DNA of 64,000 nt from Pseudeuparius sepicola (taxonomy: Eukaryota; Arthropoda; Insecta; Coleoptera; Anthribidae), in assembly GCA_963920635.1 (NCBI GenBank), contig OY987302.1, positions 36,059,278 through 36,123,277 of the forward strand, read 5' to 3'. A program made the position numbers and the translations under genes. The notes under the pieces were generated by a model. The model had not been told where the DNA came from. It worked only from the letters and a program-made list of their open reading frames with translations, and searched no databases. Below are positions 44,076 through 55,605 of the stretch, piece by piece. Each line of letters starts with the position of its first letter. Position 1 is the first letter of the stretch.

Positions 44076-44199
44076 CTCAGTAGGTACGTTCCCCCTACAG
44101 TAGTATAGCTATGCCGGTTCAAGGCCAATTTCCCCATGTATTTCTTATGGGAGCAAAATCCTGCACTTTTTGACCAAACTTACCCCCTCCACTCCCAAA

Positions 44200-44800
44200 C
44201 CACGCCCCCCAGCCAATCGCACCGACTCTGAACCCTGCGCTAGCCCGAGGGGTGCCGAAGATGTCCGAGTTCGCTGACCGTTGACCTTCGCCCCTGCCGC
44301 GACCTTCGCGAGACCGCTCGACTTTCTCCGAGGGTGCCGCTGCCGAAGTGCCCGTCATTATCCCTCCGACCGTTGACCCAGCCGCGACGCCGGAAGCAGG
44401 CCGCGGACATGTCACGACGAGACTCCCACCTAATAATTAAAAGAAACCCGCACCCTGTTATAGAAAATCGTAATTTAGGCAAACCATAACGTCCCCTGGG
44501 TGCCCGAGTTCTCGCTTTCGCCAGGCCAACCGTTGACCCAGCCGCGACGTCAGGGCATGACCGGACCGGGAATCGCAACTAATAATTAAGACACCCTCTT
44601 ATAGAAAATCGCAATGAAGGCAAGTCATGACGTCCCCTGTCGACCTCTAGCCGTGGCCATGCAAGTCTTGGATTTTTGCTACCAGCCCTCGCCTACCGTT
44701 GACCTCTGCCTGGTGAAACATATTTTTTTGCGTCCGCGGCGCCCTGACATGTCGAGACTCGCAACTAATAAAAACCTAACACCTATAGAAAGTAGTAAAA
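44200..44800 (-). repeat. GC-rich tandem repeat, left inverted partner of 50035-50165
   Basis: About three diverged units, each with CCGTTGACC, an AACTAATAATTAA-type spacer, TTATAGAAAATCG and GACGTCCCCTG (44457, 44592, 44780). The segment GGCCGCGGACATGTC (about 44400) with its flank is found inverted near 50135. Two long minus frames read through it (44119-44415 and 44240-44578) but are low-complexity and repeat-driven. Confidence 0.6.
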
Positions 44801-47800
44801 TACCAGCTTGCAATTTGAATATGTACGTAAACTAATGCCATCGAAAAAAGTGCTTTCACTCAATCGTCGAAATAAGCGTGATGTAGTTTCGAAAGCACGC
44901 GCGCTGATCTCATCAGTACATACTGGCGATATAAAAAACAAAAATATGTCTGAGCAAACGTTATTCGTAAGGTCGAACGACTTGAATTCTGAGATATATA
45001 GGCCAGATTTTTCATACTTTTAGTTGACTAAAAATAAAAACTATTGAGTGCAAAGTTCACCAGTTTTAAAAAATAGGCTGACGTCACATTATCATACCCA
45101 CCAACAAGTTGAACATCTGAAAGACTAGTACCACTAGCTGCAATTAAACCCAAATTTTTGTGCGCATGCGTTTCCTGTTGTTTAAGTTTAGCTGCCCGAA
45201 TTCTGAGATATATAGACCCCCGTTTTAACTTACTTTTCGTGGCTAAAATACAAATATTGAGGCACAAAGTTCACTAGTTTTAAAAAATACGCTTTCGTCA
45301 CAATTATCAACAAGTTAACAAAACACCTGAAAGGATAGATATTTAACACCACTAGAGAGATAGCGACCGCAATTAAAAACTACATAATCGAAAGCATTTT
45401 GAGCCCGCAAATAAAGTATCCGTAGGTTTCTTGTTAAGCAGGTGTCAGAAATGAAAAGAAATATTTCAAACTTCGCCCAGTATCAATTTGCAGCAAATAA
45501 TTTCTAGTTACTAGAAAACGGTGAGCGCAAAACATAAAAAAAATATGCTGGAGATATTAAAACATACAAAACAAGATTCTTGAAAAAGAAATCGGAGAAA
45601 CATAATGACAGAAAAAAATAAAAACGCATGAGTGTTAGATATAATTATTAACCATCATTTTCCAAAGGTATATTTTCATTAAAACACAACCAATAACCGT
45701 TTAAATTCCAGGTACTGCTGCAATATTTTCCCTAAGACCACATGGAAATTTCACTTTTCGCTAAACTACGAGTATCAATATACAACCTACGTTGTACTAT
45801 ACCACAATTTCCATAAAAGACGTTATAAAACTGAGACTTTTCACATTACCTACGCCACAGACGAGTACATAAGACGGATGGAACGAGCTAGGTTGGTGTT
45901 ATAAACAATGAAATAATTTAAAAAATAAAAATATGCGTTTGAGGAACAAAACTATTGGAATTTATTAGTAAAATGTGATTAAAACATGTCTAGTAACTAT
46001 TATTTTGTAACAACTTAATATTTTGGTAAGAAAATTTTTACTTTTTTTTTCGAACAAAAGTTCTTGGTTAATTTGTGCTAAAATTTAATGTCCACTTTTC
46101 CTTTTGAGAAGCAGTGCTACTATTCTTTAAATATGGGAAGATACTTCTATTTTGTCTATAATTTTACTATTGTTGAGAAATTGTCTTTCAGAAATTCCCA
46201 TCAGAAATATTAAAAAATATACCTCTCCTGATGGCGGATAATGCTCAAAACATGATATCATAAAAAATTTCAACAGCGTTACCCACTAGGGACAATTCAA
46301 TAATTCTTTCTTATAATAATAATACCTTTATTAGCCCAACAGAAATTACATTCCAATTATAGAGCTACTTAGCACGATATATATTATAGATATACTAGTG
46401 TGTTTGTAAATCCTATATTATGCAAATTGCAAATCAACCAAACAAGAAAGATTATTAATACAAATTACTGTATAAATTATTAACAAAGATTCTTAATGCA
46501 ATTAGTCAAAATTTCAGTCGAAGTAGAAAAAAGATCACAGACATCATTCAGCTTATTTGCATTGCTATACATGAAATACAAGGGAGATTTCCACAACAAA
46601 TTTGTGTTGGGAGTTTTTAAATAAAACATTTTGTTCCGTCTTCAATTCGAGGTACCTACATAGAAGTTAAGTTGAGACAATATGTAGGAGTAAATAGGTA
46701 CCTAGATCACTTTATCATGTAAGTATTATTGTCTGTATAAATAATAAATAGTATGCAAAACTACAATCTTCTTTTAAATAAAAAAATTCAAATGATCTGC
46801 ATACAAATGTATTAAAACCACTAAACATTTTACCTAATTTTTATAACCTTTCAAAATAGGTGGAAGTTTGAACTTACATTTGGAATTTTTTTCTCAGACG
46901 TATTTGCGACTTCAAACTAATAAATAGCGTCCAAAACAATATATCTGTAACAGAAAACAATATTTTTAAGTCCAAAGCTCTTATGGTTTTAATTCAAGTA
47001 AAAAAACATTACCCATTTTCTGTTTGAGCCCAAAAGCAAATACAAATTTTCTAATTGTTCTTAGAAGTTATAAACAATGAGACTCATATTTAAAAATACA
47101 AAAATATGCTACAGAGATGTGATACCTTATTATGTCACAAGTTTGAGGATCAAAAACTATTAGATTTTTTTAGTAAATGTACGTATAATTTACCACTTAT
47201 TATTTTGTAACAACTTAATATTTTGGAAAGGAAAAAGTTTTTTCGATTTTCTTCAAATAAAATTTGTAGTGTATCGGAGAGCAATCATGTGCATCCCAGG
47301 GGGTGAGATAGAGATGTTTTTTTTTCACTTAAAGCTAACAAATATCTATTTTTAGTTACAGATCTTCACCGCTACAAAAATCAACGCAACTGATGAAATC
47401 ATATACTCGTATGCTTTAGGTTAAGGGGTTCTTTATTCATAGAGGTTAAGACATTTACTTTATAGAATCATATGTCAAGAATTTTTGATATAAATGTAAC
47501 AAACTATACAATATAGCAACTTTTATAAAAAATAAGGTACAGGTACAGTTAATGTTAAATATACGAGTTAATTCGACTAGGAACTATTTCTGATAGGTAC
47601 TTTCTGGTCGCATGTACAATTTTAAGAAATTCAACTTGATATTTATACAATAGATTGCTGGAATAATTATATTGCATTGGGTTTTTCTAACTATTGCTTT
47701 TACTTACGACGTACGTGAATAGATTTTAGTATATACGACTTTGAAAACATCTAAATATAGAGGTTGTGTAGAAGTTTGATTAAAATTTTTAAAAAGATAT

Positions 47801-48580
47801 AATTTTCAAACCAACAAAAAAAACCGATTTATTAACTGAAAAATAATTTTTAACGGCACATAATAATATATAGACACGTGATAATATCTTTTTGTTGACA
47901 TCAATGAACATTTTAAGGTATTAATAAGACTTTCTCTTAGATATGAATACTTAAAAAGAAAAAACAGTCTCTTTGACAACTTAAGGCTATATAATACTGG
48001 CTAGACTAGAAAAAAACCTTCACGCTTGATGTATAAACTATACTATAGTAAACCTGATAGAAAAAAAATAAAAGATTGAAATAATATCTGAGAAACAAGA
48101 AACGACTTTTTATTATATTGTAAGTAAAATAATGTTAAACATCAAAGCGATTTTTTTTAAAAAAAGAAATGTTGCAATAAAGCAAGAGGCGTTAAGAAAT
48201 CGTCAGTTTCTACTAAAACGTTAAGAAGAAAAAGGTCAAAATTAACAGTGTATGTGTTGAAAATAATTCAGAAATATAGTTAAAACATGGGAGTGCCACA
48301 AAAGACCAAAAAGTCATTAATAAATCGATAATTAAAGAAAAGCCACGCTTGAGGTATATATTATACTAAAAAAAATCAAAATTAAAATAAGATCTGAGAA
48401 ACAAGAAACGACTTTTTATTATATTATAAGAAAATAAGGTTAAATAAACATCAAAGCGTGTTGGTAGTGCCAGAAAAAGAAAAGTCACGCTTGAGGAATA
48501 CGTTATACCCTTGTTTATGAGACTAGTTAGCTTTTGCTTATGGCGGAATTTCTATATATTAAGGTTATATTGTTACAATA
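44801..48580. other. AT-rich tract with long-period direct repeats, no host gene
   Basis: Direct repeats: GAATTCTGAGATATATAG at about 44986 and 45191; TTTTGTAACAACTTAATATT at about 46003 and 47205, with matching flanks; GAGAAACAAGAAACGACTTT at about 48089 and 48393. No open frame above 80 residues looks coding. Composition differs sharply from the GC-rich borders. It may be a decayed insertion of viral or other foreign origin, but no viral hallmark gene is visible. Confidence 0.45.
46308..46660 (-). mobile_element. LINE 3' end fragment
   Basis: On the minus strand a C-terminal LINE reading (NLLWKSPLYFMYSNANKLND) ends at a stop. An untranslated stretch follows, ending GTTGGGCTAATAAAGGTATT and then an (ATT)n tail. 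This is the classic 3' end of insect Jockey/RTE-type LINEs. Confidence 0.6.
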
Positions 48581-48587
48581 ATTCAAA

Positions 48588-48989
48588 CTAAGGGTATCTA
48601 TACATAGTGTTGTAATTTACTTCCCCGTAATTAAAACATTCACATTTTTTAAACAGTTTTTCCGAGTTGGTGTTGGAACAGAAAGCCGTAAATTGATTAT
48701 ATTTCTTAATGTGTTGCACTAGTCTAGACGCATAACCCCTTCGACGGTATTCCTCCAGGGTAAAAATAAAATTGAGATTTTTCGGGTTGGCGTGTTTGTT
48801 TAAAGGGTCGAAATCCATTTTTGACATTAAGGCAAATGAAGCCGGCTTAGCATCGACGTACAATATATAACACGATATTTTCTTATCTTGGCACCATTGA
48901 TCGAACACGGCTGCGTTGGCATTTCTGACCCCTACTTGTCTTATTTTGTTTACGGCTTGTTGGTCAAAAAAGAACCTAATCTCGTCCAT
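48588..48989 (-). CDS. GNAT-family acetyltransferase-like protein, virus-like
   Basis: From the ATG at 48989 the product is 133 residues; the open frame extends upstream to 49145. An N-terminal helix (FDQQAVNKIRQVGVRN) is followed by a strand with SCYILYVDAKPASFALMSKM. Next comes the acetyl-CoA loop FTLEEYRRRGYASRLV (R/Q-x-x-G-x-A pattern), and then AFCSNTNSEKLFKKCEC, the late beta-strand/helix unit. Compact GNATs with this SEKLFKK ending occur in large insect DNA viruses, though I cannot name a match. It is intact, short, without introns, and sits in the AT-rich tract, which would fit a captured viral gene. Acceptor substrate unknown. Confidence 0.6.
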   Translation of the reverse strand: MDEIRFFFDQQAVNKIRQVGVRNANAAVFDQWCQDKKISCYILYVDAKPASFALMSKMDFDPLNKHANPKNLNFIFTLEEYRRRGYASRLVQHIKKYNQFTAFCSNTNSEKLFKKCECFNYGEVNYNTMYRYP

Positions 48990-49029
48990 GTTGCGTCTTC
49001 GTGCCACTCGACCGATTTTTCGGCGATGA

Positions 49030-50300
49030 ACCACTGCATTATGTGGCTTATTAAGGCCGTTGGGTTCGAATCCTAGGGCGATTACTACGTTTAGCTTACA
49101 CCTAGGTAATATTTTCAATTGCGTGAATGCCCCTATTTTCAGCAAACAGATTTTATGCTATGGTAAAAATTCCACCGGTATCATTCCGTCAGCGGGGGAC
49201 CTAGTTGGGCCAACAGCTGATGCGTGCCTTTCGGCCTTGTATAAGGTCGTCAAAAAAATCCGATTTTGCCAAAAAGCGCTAATATGTCGGAGAGATGCTG
49301 AGTCATCGCGACGTGCGCACATTCATCGGAGATTTTACGCTGTGGTTTAAAAGCTGAACCCGAGCGTCGCCGGTTCAAGGCATTTCGTTTTTTACACGTG
49401 GTTTGATACTACTGTCTATATTTCATAATGGTTTTTAACTTATCATCGGATAAATTCCACACGGCCTCAGATCGGTTTACAGGAGGAAACTATCAAGGTT
49501 TTCGAGAAAATGAGAGCCCATTGTACTGGAAGCTGCGCCAGCAGATCGTCGGCGGTTCAAGGCGTTTTCGGATACACATGCTTTGATACTACTGTTGTAT
49601 TTTATTGCATAATGGTTTTTTACTTATCATCAGATTCCTAATTCTACCAAAAAATAGGTTGAACTTTTCAGACATATGTATTTTGCTTTAAGGCAGCAAC
49701 AAACACCTGGTTAATATACAGAAATTTCTCAGATTTTTTTATAGCCGTAGAGGCACTGAAAGTTACATAAACTGCGTTGTCTGCTATATTTTTTCGTAGT
49801 AATCTATTAACGGCTGTAGCATAAAATGATGCATTTGTTCGCGCTGTAGATTTGCAATGTTAGTAACTAGAAATTATTTGGTGGGTTACTGGAACGTATA
49901 TAGGTCAGTTTATCAAAACATGCGAATACGGAATGCAGACTATACGATTTAGAATATGGCGCCGATTTTTCCTGGTAAAATAAAAAAGAATGAGTTGAGT
50001 CAGCAGAATCCTGTCGGTCGCGGTGAGTCGACAGTACGTCAAAGGTGTGACGTCATGCATAAATTACAATTTGATAGGGTGCGAGATTCCTGAATCCAGG
50101 ATCAGGGTGGCCGTCGGTGAGAGTCTCATGTCGAGACATGTCCGCGGTCTGCTTCCAGTCGGCTTGATCGGAAGGCATTACTTGCTGGCATTCTTCTAGA
50201 TACTAGCGTACAATAATATTTTCCATTGTGTTGATGGTTGGCCAGAGCGTCTGATTTACGATGGTCTTAGGTTCGATTCCTAGTGCGACTTTTTTTTTTA
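49030..50300. other. tRNA-like B-box segments and a ~185-bp direct repeat
   Basis: GGTTCGAATCC at about 49066 and GGTTCGATTCC at about 50270 are perfect RNA polymerase III B-box sequences. The latter is preceded by TGGCCAGAGCG (A-box-like, 50239) and followed by a T-run at 50288. The acceptor stem pairs poorly, so these look like decayed tRNA or tRNA-derived elements. A CGGTTCAAGGC plus TTTGATACTACTGT block repeats at about 49360-49460 and 49545-49640. Confidence 0.35.
50035..50165 (+). repeat. Right inverted partner of the GC-rich repeat at 44.4 kb
   Basis: GTGACGTCATGCATAAATTA, GGGTGCGAGATTCC, GAGTCTCATGTCGAGACATG and TCCGCGGTCTGCTTCC correspond, inverted and diverged, to 44395-44500. The two sites bracket the 44.8-50.0 kb AT-rich tract. 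Confidence 0.5.
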
Positions 50301-50919
50301 TCCCCATGACGCGCGTCAATGCCCTGAGGTTAGGACAGTGGTCGGGCGGGGGGTTAGTCGGAAGCGTGTCGCGACAGGTCAGGTGGCCAGCTCACTACCG
50401 GCGAAGGTCAGGCTTTGCGGGCGTCTGCGGTCCGGCGGTCCAAAGTAAGGCCCTATCTACTTAGGTTGGTTCCTTGACAATGTCATAGTTTTCGCTGTTT
50501 ATGATACTGTTTATACCGGGTGTAACAAAAATGTTATGTTTTTTTCCGAAAATTCGTATCACCCTGTGGAGTATACTAGCAACCGAAACATATAGCAGTT
50601 GACATTAGACGGTAGGTCCATCTTTCTTCAACATTTTCTTTTTTGGTTTACTTCATTATCTCTGTCATTAAAGGAGATACACTGTTTTATATCGTAACAT
50701 GTTTTATAGACTTTATTATTCAACACAGTCATTGTTGAATGTTTTCAAGTAGGCTATGGAACTTTTCTGACATTTCAAGCGATGTGTCAACAGATGTTGT
50801 GTTTTAAAGTTACAAAGGTCAAATAAAATTCGCCATACCGATAAAAACTGTTCAGAAACTGCTTATTAATTTATGATGTTAATTTTGTCCAGGAGTTTAT
50901 ATAAACATTGTTTCACCAG

Positions 50920-51373
50920 AAACGACCCACGATGCCATGGAATACATTGCAGGTTACATTGCTAAAGTTTTTAAAAACAGTCACCCCGAACTTGGTAATT
51001 ACACATACAAATTAAAATCTGATCATTCCTATACTTTGCCATCGTGGGTACAACAACTATCTTTTGGAGGACTTATTAAGCCTAGTTCAGAGAGTTTTTA
51101 AATATCGTAAAGAAACGGAACAAATATTTTGAAAGCTATCATAAGCATGGTCAGTTACGTAAAGAACGTCAGGTAGTAAAAAAATTAAGTTTAAAGATAA
51201 AAAACGTGAAAACCTATCATATGAATATCATCAAATTATTTTGTAAACTAAGAACAATTATACGTATGAACTATTTAAATGTTAAAAACACAAAGGAAAT
51301 TTTAGGTAAACGTAAATTTACTAGCACTCCGAATGATATTAAACGTAAATTAAATAAAAAAATGAAGGGGTAA
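50920..51373 (+). pseudogene. P-element/THAP9-type transposase C-terminal fragment
   Basis: The frame reads AMEYIAGYIAKVFKNSHPEL, then LPSWVQQLSFGGLIKPS and stops. After a one-base shift it resumes KKRNKYFESYHKHGQLRKER and ends KRKFTSTPNDIKRKLNKKMK with TAA at 51373. Y(I/V)AGY(I/V) and the LSxGGL block are conserved near the end of P-type transposases. The N-terminal THAP and catalytic parts are missing. Confidence 0.7.
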
Positions 51374-51770
51374 AAATGTCTAGGGTAATTTTGTGTTTTA
51401 TTTTTAACCTTTTCCTATTAAGCTTGATCACAGCTGTAGCTGGGTGGTTTAATATATATTGCGAATAAATTTACAGGTAGGTAGGTATATCTAATATACC
51501 TAATATAATATGCAGTCAAAATATATTTATTTTTTACGAAAGCTCAGTACATTAAAAAATAATTGAAATAATCTTTGTTTGGCTACATATCTATCTGGGA
51601 ACTATTCCTATAATAACTCATATTTCCTATCAATAATGATAAATAATGATATAGTAGGTAGGTACATACTTCTTAACTATTGTACATTATTATATGTACG
51701 AAATAACATTCGTTTATACTCAGACTAATTTATTTATTAGTCTGAAGTCTGACCGTTTATCCGAGTATAA
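51374..51770. other. AT-rich spacer
   Basis: No gene or clear repeat. GTAGGTAGGTATAT microsatellite-like words near 51476. Confidence 0.4.
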
Positions 51771-51774
51771 CGCT

Positions 51775-51865
51775 TGAGCCCAGCCGTGAGGTCCGCGGTG
51801 ACGTCATGGCGCCGATCAGAGCCGGCGAACTTTTACGCGGATCGGACTATCCTGTCTGTTACACC
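51775..51865 (+). repeat. Short dispersed repeat (three copies)
   Basis: GCGGTGACGTCA and a following GGCGAA...TTTACGCGGATCGGA block ending in ATCCTGT. A reverse copy lies at 52856-52945 and another plus copy at 54125-54195. The first two flank the recombinase fragment. Confidence 0.55.
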
Positions 51866-51919
51866 ATCCTTGGTTGGGAACTACCTATTTTCAAGGATAC
51901 AGACATAATATGTGTAGCA

Positions 51920-52320
51920 AGAGAGCTTATGGATTATGTAGAGAAAAAGCTGACATTAGGAAAAACTCAGAATGTTTATTTCTTGCTACAAGGGAACTTT
52001 ACAGTCGTGCCTCAAGAGACACAATAGGTCGTTGGATCAAGAGTGTAATGTCGGCCGCAGGCATTGATACAAGCATCTTCTCAGCCTCCGATCAAATAGA
52101 TATTTGATCGGAGTTCTCAGCTTCAGCTTATTCAACAAGGCATGCCGCCACATCCTCGGCAGCACGACTTGGGGTGTCATGGGACCTAATACGGAGGTCA
52201 GCGGGATGAACGGAAAGTTCCATGATGTTTGCACGATTTTACAATAGACCTTTGGTCGAAAAGAGTGCACGTTTCAGTAGTGCAGTATTGATGCAGGGTT
52301 CGGATCCAATATAAGGAATA
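51920..52320 (+). pseudogene. Tyrosine recombinase fragment (DIRS/Crypton-like)
   Basis: The frame reads LATRELYSRASRDTIGRWIK and SVMSAAGIDTSIFSAS. After a 36-bp interruption it continues AYSTRHAATSSAARLGVSWD, LIRRSAG, a stop in place of Trp, then MMFARFYNRPL. The STRHA and RFY blocks match the second catalytic HxxR box and Tyr nucleophile of tyrosine recombinases found in eukaryotic retroelements. The usual His before STR is Tyr here. Stops and a frameshift near 51925 make it inactive. Confidence 0.7.
52086..52113. other. 28-bp perfect palindrome insertion with 8-bp duplication
   Basis: 13-bp arms CTCCGATCAAATA / TATTTGATCGGAG around GA, flanked by perfect TTCTCAGC repeats (52078-52085 and 52114-52121). 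Removing the palindrome and one repeat restores the recombinase reading frame. The structure is that of a transposon end-product reduced to its tips. Confidence 0.85.
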
Positions 52321-52428
52321 ATTATGTACCTAAGATTCAATAGAGGGTCCTTTTTTGAAGAGAAAGAGTATTTATTTATTTAATTATTTTCTGCAGTCTT
52401 TAAACATCTACAAAGTAAACTGAACAAA

Positions 52429-52790
52429 GTGGTCCATTCGGACGAGGCGCCGTTATATAATTAAACGATCAAACGAACTTACCTGTGATGTTCGATAGTA
52501 ATTATATGAGGCGCCTCGTCCGAATGGATCACTCCCACCCAGCCCGACCCAGTTGCGAAATATTAAATAAATAAATTCCAAAACTTTGAAATGTAATGAC
52601 GTATACCGATAAGGTAGGGATCTCTATAGATGTAGTGTCCTCTTCTTCTTCTTTTAACATTGTGGCTAGCTCAGCACCTCGAATCGGTACTACAAAGTAA
52701 ACTGAACAAAGTGATTCATTCGGACGAGGCGCCTCATATAATTACGATCGAACATCACAGGTAAGTTCGTTTGATCCTTTAATTTTATGA
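52429..52790. repeat. Palindromic repeats sharing GGACGAGGCGCC
   Basis: 52429-52532 is a stem-loop: CCATTCGGACGAGGCGCC and its complement. Its right two-thirds (52468-52532) recur inverted at 52711-52776, and the preceding ACAAAGTAAACTGAACAAAG is shared directly (52410 and 52691). Non-coding. Confidence 0.8.
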
Positions 52791-53088
52791 TTTTAAATTC
52801 GTCAAAGATTTTCCGCGCATCCTATGTATAAAAAAAGATCGTCCAGCACTCTACCCAAGAACGGTAGACGCACAGGATTGCTCGATCTCATAAGCGTAAT
52901 GTTCGCCAGTCGGCAGACGGGTGTGACGTCAGCGCTAGACCAACGGTTAATTTGTATATCGTGCGGTGTGGGTTTTGGCGTGTGTTTAGTGTATTTTATT
53001 AATCTGTTTTTAGTTTTCAAACTATTATTGAATCTTTATACTAAATTAGTACATCTTACTTAGTATTAAAAACGTAAGAACTAATATA

Positions 53089-53854
53089 CAGGATGATTTT
53101 TTAGGACTACCACCGCGATTTTCTCGCCTATTTTGCGCCTTACAAAAAAACGTAAGAAACAAAAATGTGACAATTTTGAATAGCTAGGAGATGCTGAAAA
53201 TAAATCGGCACCCATGCCCAACTTATCGCGCAATATAAAAAACTTCAAATTGAGCAAAACTATTAATAGCCGTAGCAGGTTTATTTTAAGAGATAGGGAA
53301 AAACTTTCATATTAAAAATTGATGGCACTAAGGAGCTATATGCAACTGGGGACTTAGATAGTTTCAGAAAATTACACAGGGTCTTCGGCCCTCTTGAGGC
53401 TATGAAATTTTTTTGTTTATTTCTTATTAGCGATTTTCTCGCTTACCTTGCGCCGCACAGAAAATTCGTAAATATTAATATTATGACGATTTTCCGATTT
53501 TAGAGCAATACTAAGAAACCCGCAAAGAGACAAAAATTTAAATGGCTTCAAGGAGAGCCGAAGACCCTGTGTAATTTTCTGAAATTAACTGAGTACCCAC
53601 CCAGTGCAGTTGTTAGTGCCATAAATTTTTAATATAAAAGTTTTCTTCTATCTCTTAAAATAAACGGCTATTAATAATTTCGTTCAATTCGAGTTTTTTT
53701 TTATATTGCGCGACAAGTTGGCCATGGATGTCAGTTTATTTTTCAGCACTATCTATCCCTCAAAAATTCCCACATTTTTGTTTCTTACGTTTTTTTTTGT
53801 AGGGCGCAAAATAGGCGAGAAAATCGCGATGGTAGTCCTAAAAAAATCATCTTG
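53089..53854. mobile_element. 766-bp foldback MITE
   Basis: TA-flanked. Ends CAGGATGATTTTTTAGGACT and the complement. Inner mirrored blocks include TACACAGGGTCTTCGGCCCT and GCCGAAGACCCTGTGTAATT, meeting near 53470. A partial copy lies at 9640-9691. Non-coding. Confidence 0.85.
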
Positions 53855-54204
53855 TATTTGGTGAAATTATCTCTCCAATAGGTATCGAATGTGTTTTGCC
53901 ATTATAGCATAGAAGTTAGATTTGAGATCTCCTCGTCATTGTCCTCGATTTTTTTGTAGGTACTGGGTGATTTAATACTTAGTCTTAATACATTCTAAGT
54001 AAAGAATAAAACTTTTCTGTACTCTTAGTGGTATCTAAAAACCAAAGGATTGGCAAAATTAGTTCAATAATACAGAATATCCACACTACATTTTAAAATT
54101 TTAAATGGTAGCGCTCGGCGCGCTTAGCAGGTAGAGGTCTAGCGGTGACGTCACGCGTGCGGAGAATTTTGTCGGATCGATCAATCCTGTGCGTCTATCA
54201 TTCT

Positions 54205-54226
54205 TGCACTCTATATATATATATAT
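54205..54226. repeat. (TA)n microsatellite
   Basis: About 9 TA units in CTATATATATATATATATGATC. Confidence 0.8.
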
Positions 54227-54785
54227 ATGATCTCTGTGATCGTTGGTGGTTGTCAAATGTCATTTTGTGTTGCCACCACAAATTTCGCTTTTCCCCTAGA
54301 ATGTACTCTAAATCCCCTAGAATGCACACACTATGGCGACTATCCAGGCGGGCGCCAGCGCCCTATGCCGGATTACTAAAAATTGATGAAGGGACTAGGG
54401 CCCAATGGCGGTCAAGTTTATTTTACGAGGGCCTTTACCCCAAAACACTGCTTCCATCGACGACTGTGATGGACTACAATTGTACAATTTAGACATATGT
54501 GACACTTTCACGCATGCTTAAAGTAGATTTAAGACGCCATTCTGCATTCTGCCCGGCGCTGTCAACAGAAAACGCTGCGAATGCCAACTAACCGGACGGT
54601 CTTTAATATCCATTGAGGTAGGAATATCCATGGAGGGGAGTAGCTGTCGACCCAAAACGAGTTCACCTACGTCATAGATTACCATAACAACGTCAATTTG
54701 TTGACTCGTTGCTAAAAATGCATTAAAAGTGGCTAAAAGTGCAGTTTTCCTTGTTATTGCGAGCTATTGACCTCTGGAAATAAAA

Positions 54786-54862
54786 ATGTCATGTGCTGTA
54801 CGTTGTTGCAGTAGCAACTCTAAAGTGGACAAAAAGAAATTCACAAGAATTACATTTCACAG
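54786..54862 (+). CDS. THAP-domain protein, first exon
   Basis: ATG with A at -3 starts MSCAVRCCSSNSKVDKKKFT, ending ITFH and a split codon at the donor CACAG|GTAATG. The Cys spacing (C3..C7/C8) and FHR at the exon end match the start of a THAP zinc finger, a sequence-specific DNA-binding fold. It joins in phase to the exon at 55606. Confidence 0.65.
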
Positions 54863-55605
54863 GTAATGCAAACAATAGACAGAGCCGTATTATCAATATA
54901 ATTTATAATATCCACTTTGATACTTTATACTTTATGAAAAGAAAAATATTACCTTTAGGTATGTATTTATCAAGGATTGCCTACAGGGTGTTTCTTCCTT
55001 CGATTCAAAATAACCCCATATTTTCTTTTGTAGGTTTTTTATAATTTTACTAGTAACTGTTTAATTAGACCCTGGCGTGTCAGCCATATTGATCACAATC
55101 TTAGCCTCGCCCCCTGAACCCGTTTGCTATATGCGACAAAGTAATGTTATATGCATATACCTGTATATTAACATATACCGCTTTTGGCCCTATTGCGCAC
55201 GGCAAGGCGCAGGGAACGAAAAAAGATGGAATTCGCCGCCATTTTAACCCTATTTTGACAGTTTGAATGGTGGCTACCTTATTCCTTGTTTAAATTTTTG
55301 TATACAGTATAAATGAAATTGCATTATACTTTTTGAAGGCGCCGGTAAAATCATAAAAGTCACCGTGACATGCTTTTTTGATGAGATGCGTTTTTAGTTT
55401 TAAATCGCGATTTTTTCTTTTATACGGTTGATAGCTTTTCGTTCTCATATTTACGAGATCAAAACAACACCTGGTGCAAAAATGCAAAGAGGCTTTTACA
55501 TCCAGATTGTGAAATTGCATCCCATAGGTAAGTAGATAGGTATAATTTTTTGCCAAATAATATTTTTTTCTCATCGATATTTTCTGATTTCTTGCTGATT
55601 TTTAG

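Noticed and set aside
44119..44578. Two long GC-rich minus frames of about 100 residues
   Set aside because: They lie in a GC-rich tandem repeat where stop codons are rare; composition is low-complexity and no domain is visible.
49060..49350. Plus frame of 96 residues antisense to the GNAT upstream region
   Set aside because: No domain; overlaps tRNA-like and repeat sequence.
54145..54492. 115-residue plus frame
   Set aside because: Runs through a TA microsatellite and a dispersed repeat, with no domain and poor coding character.
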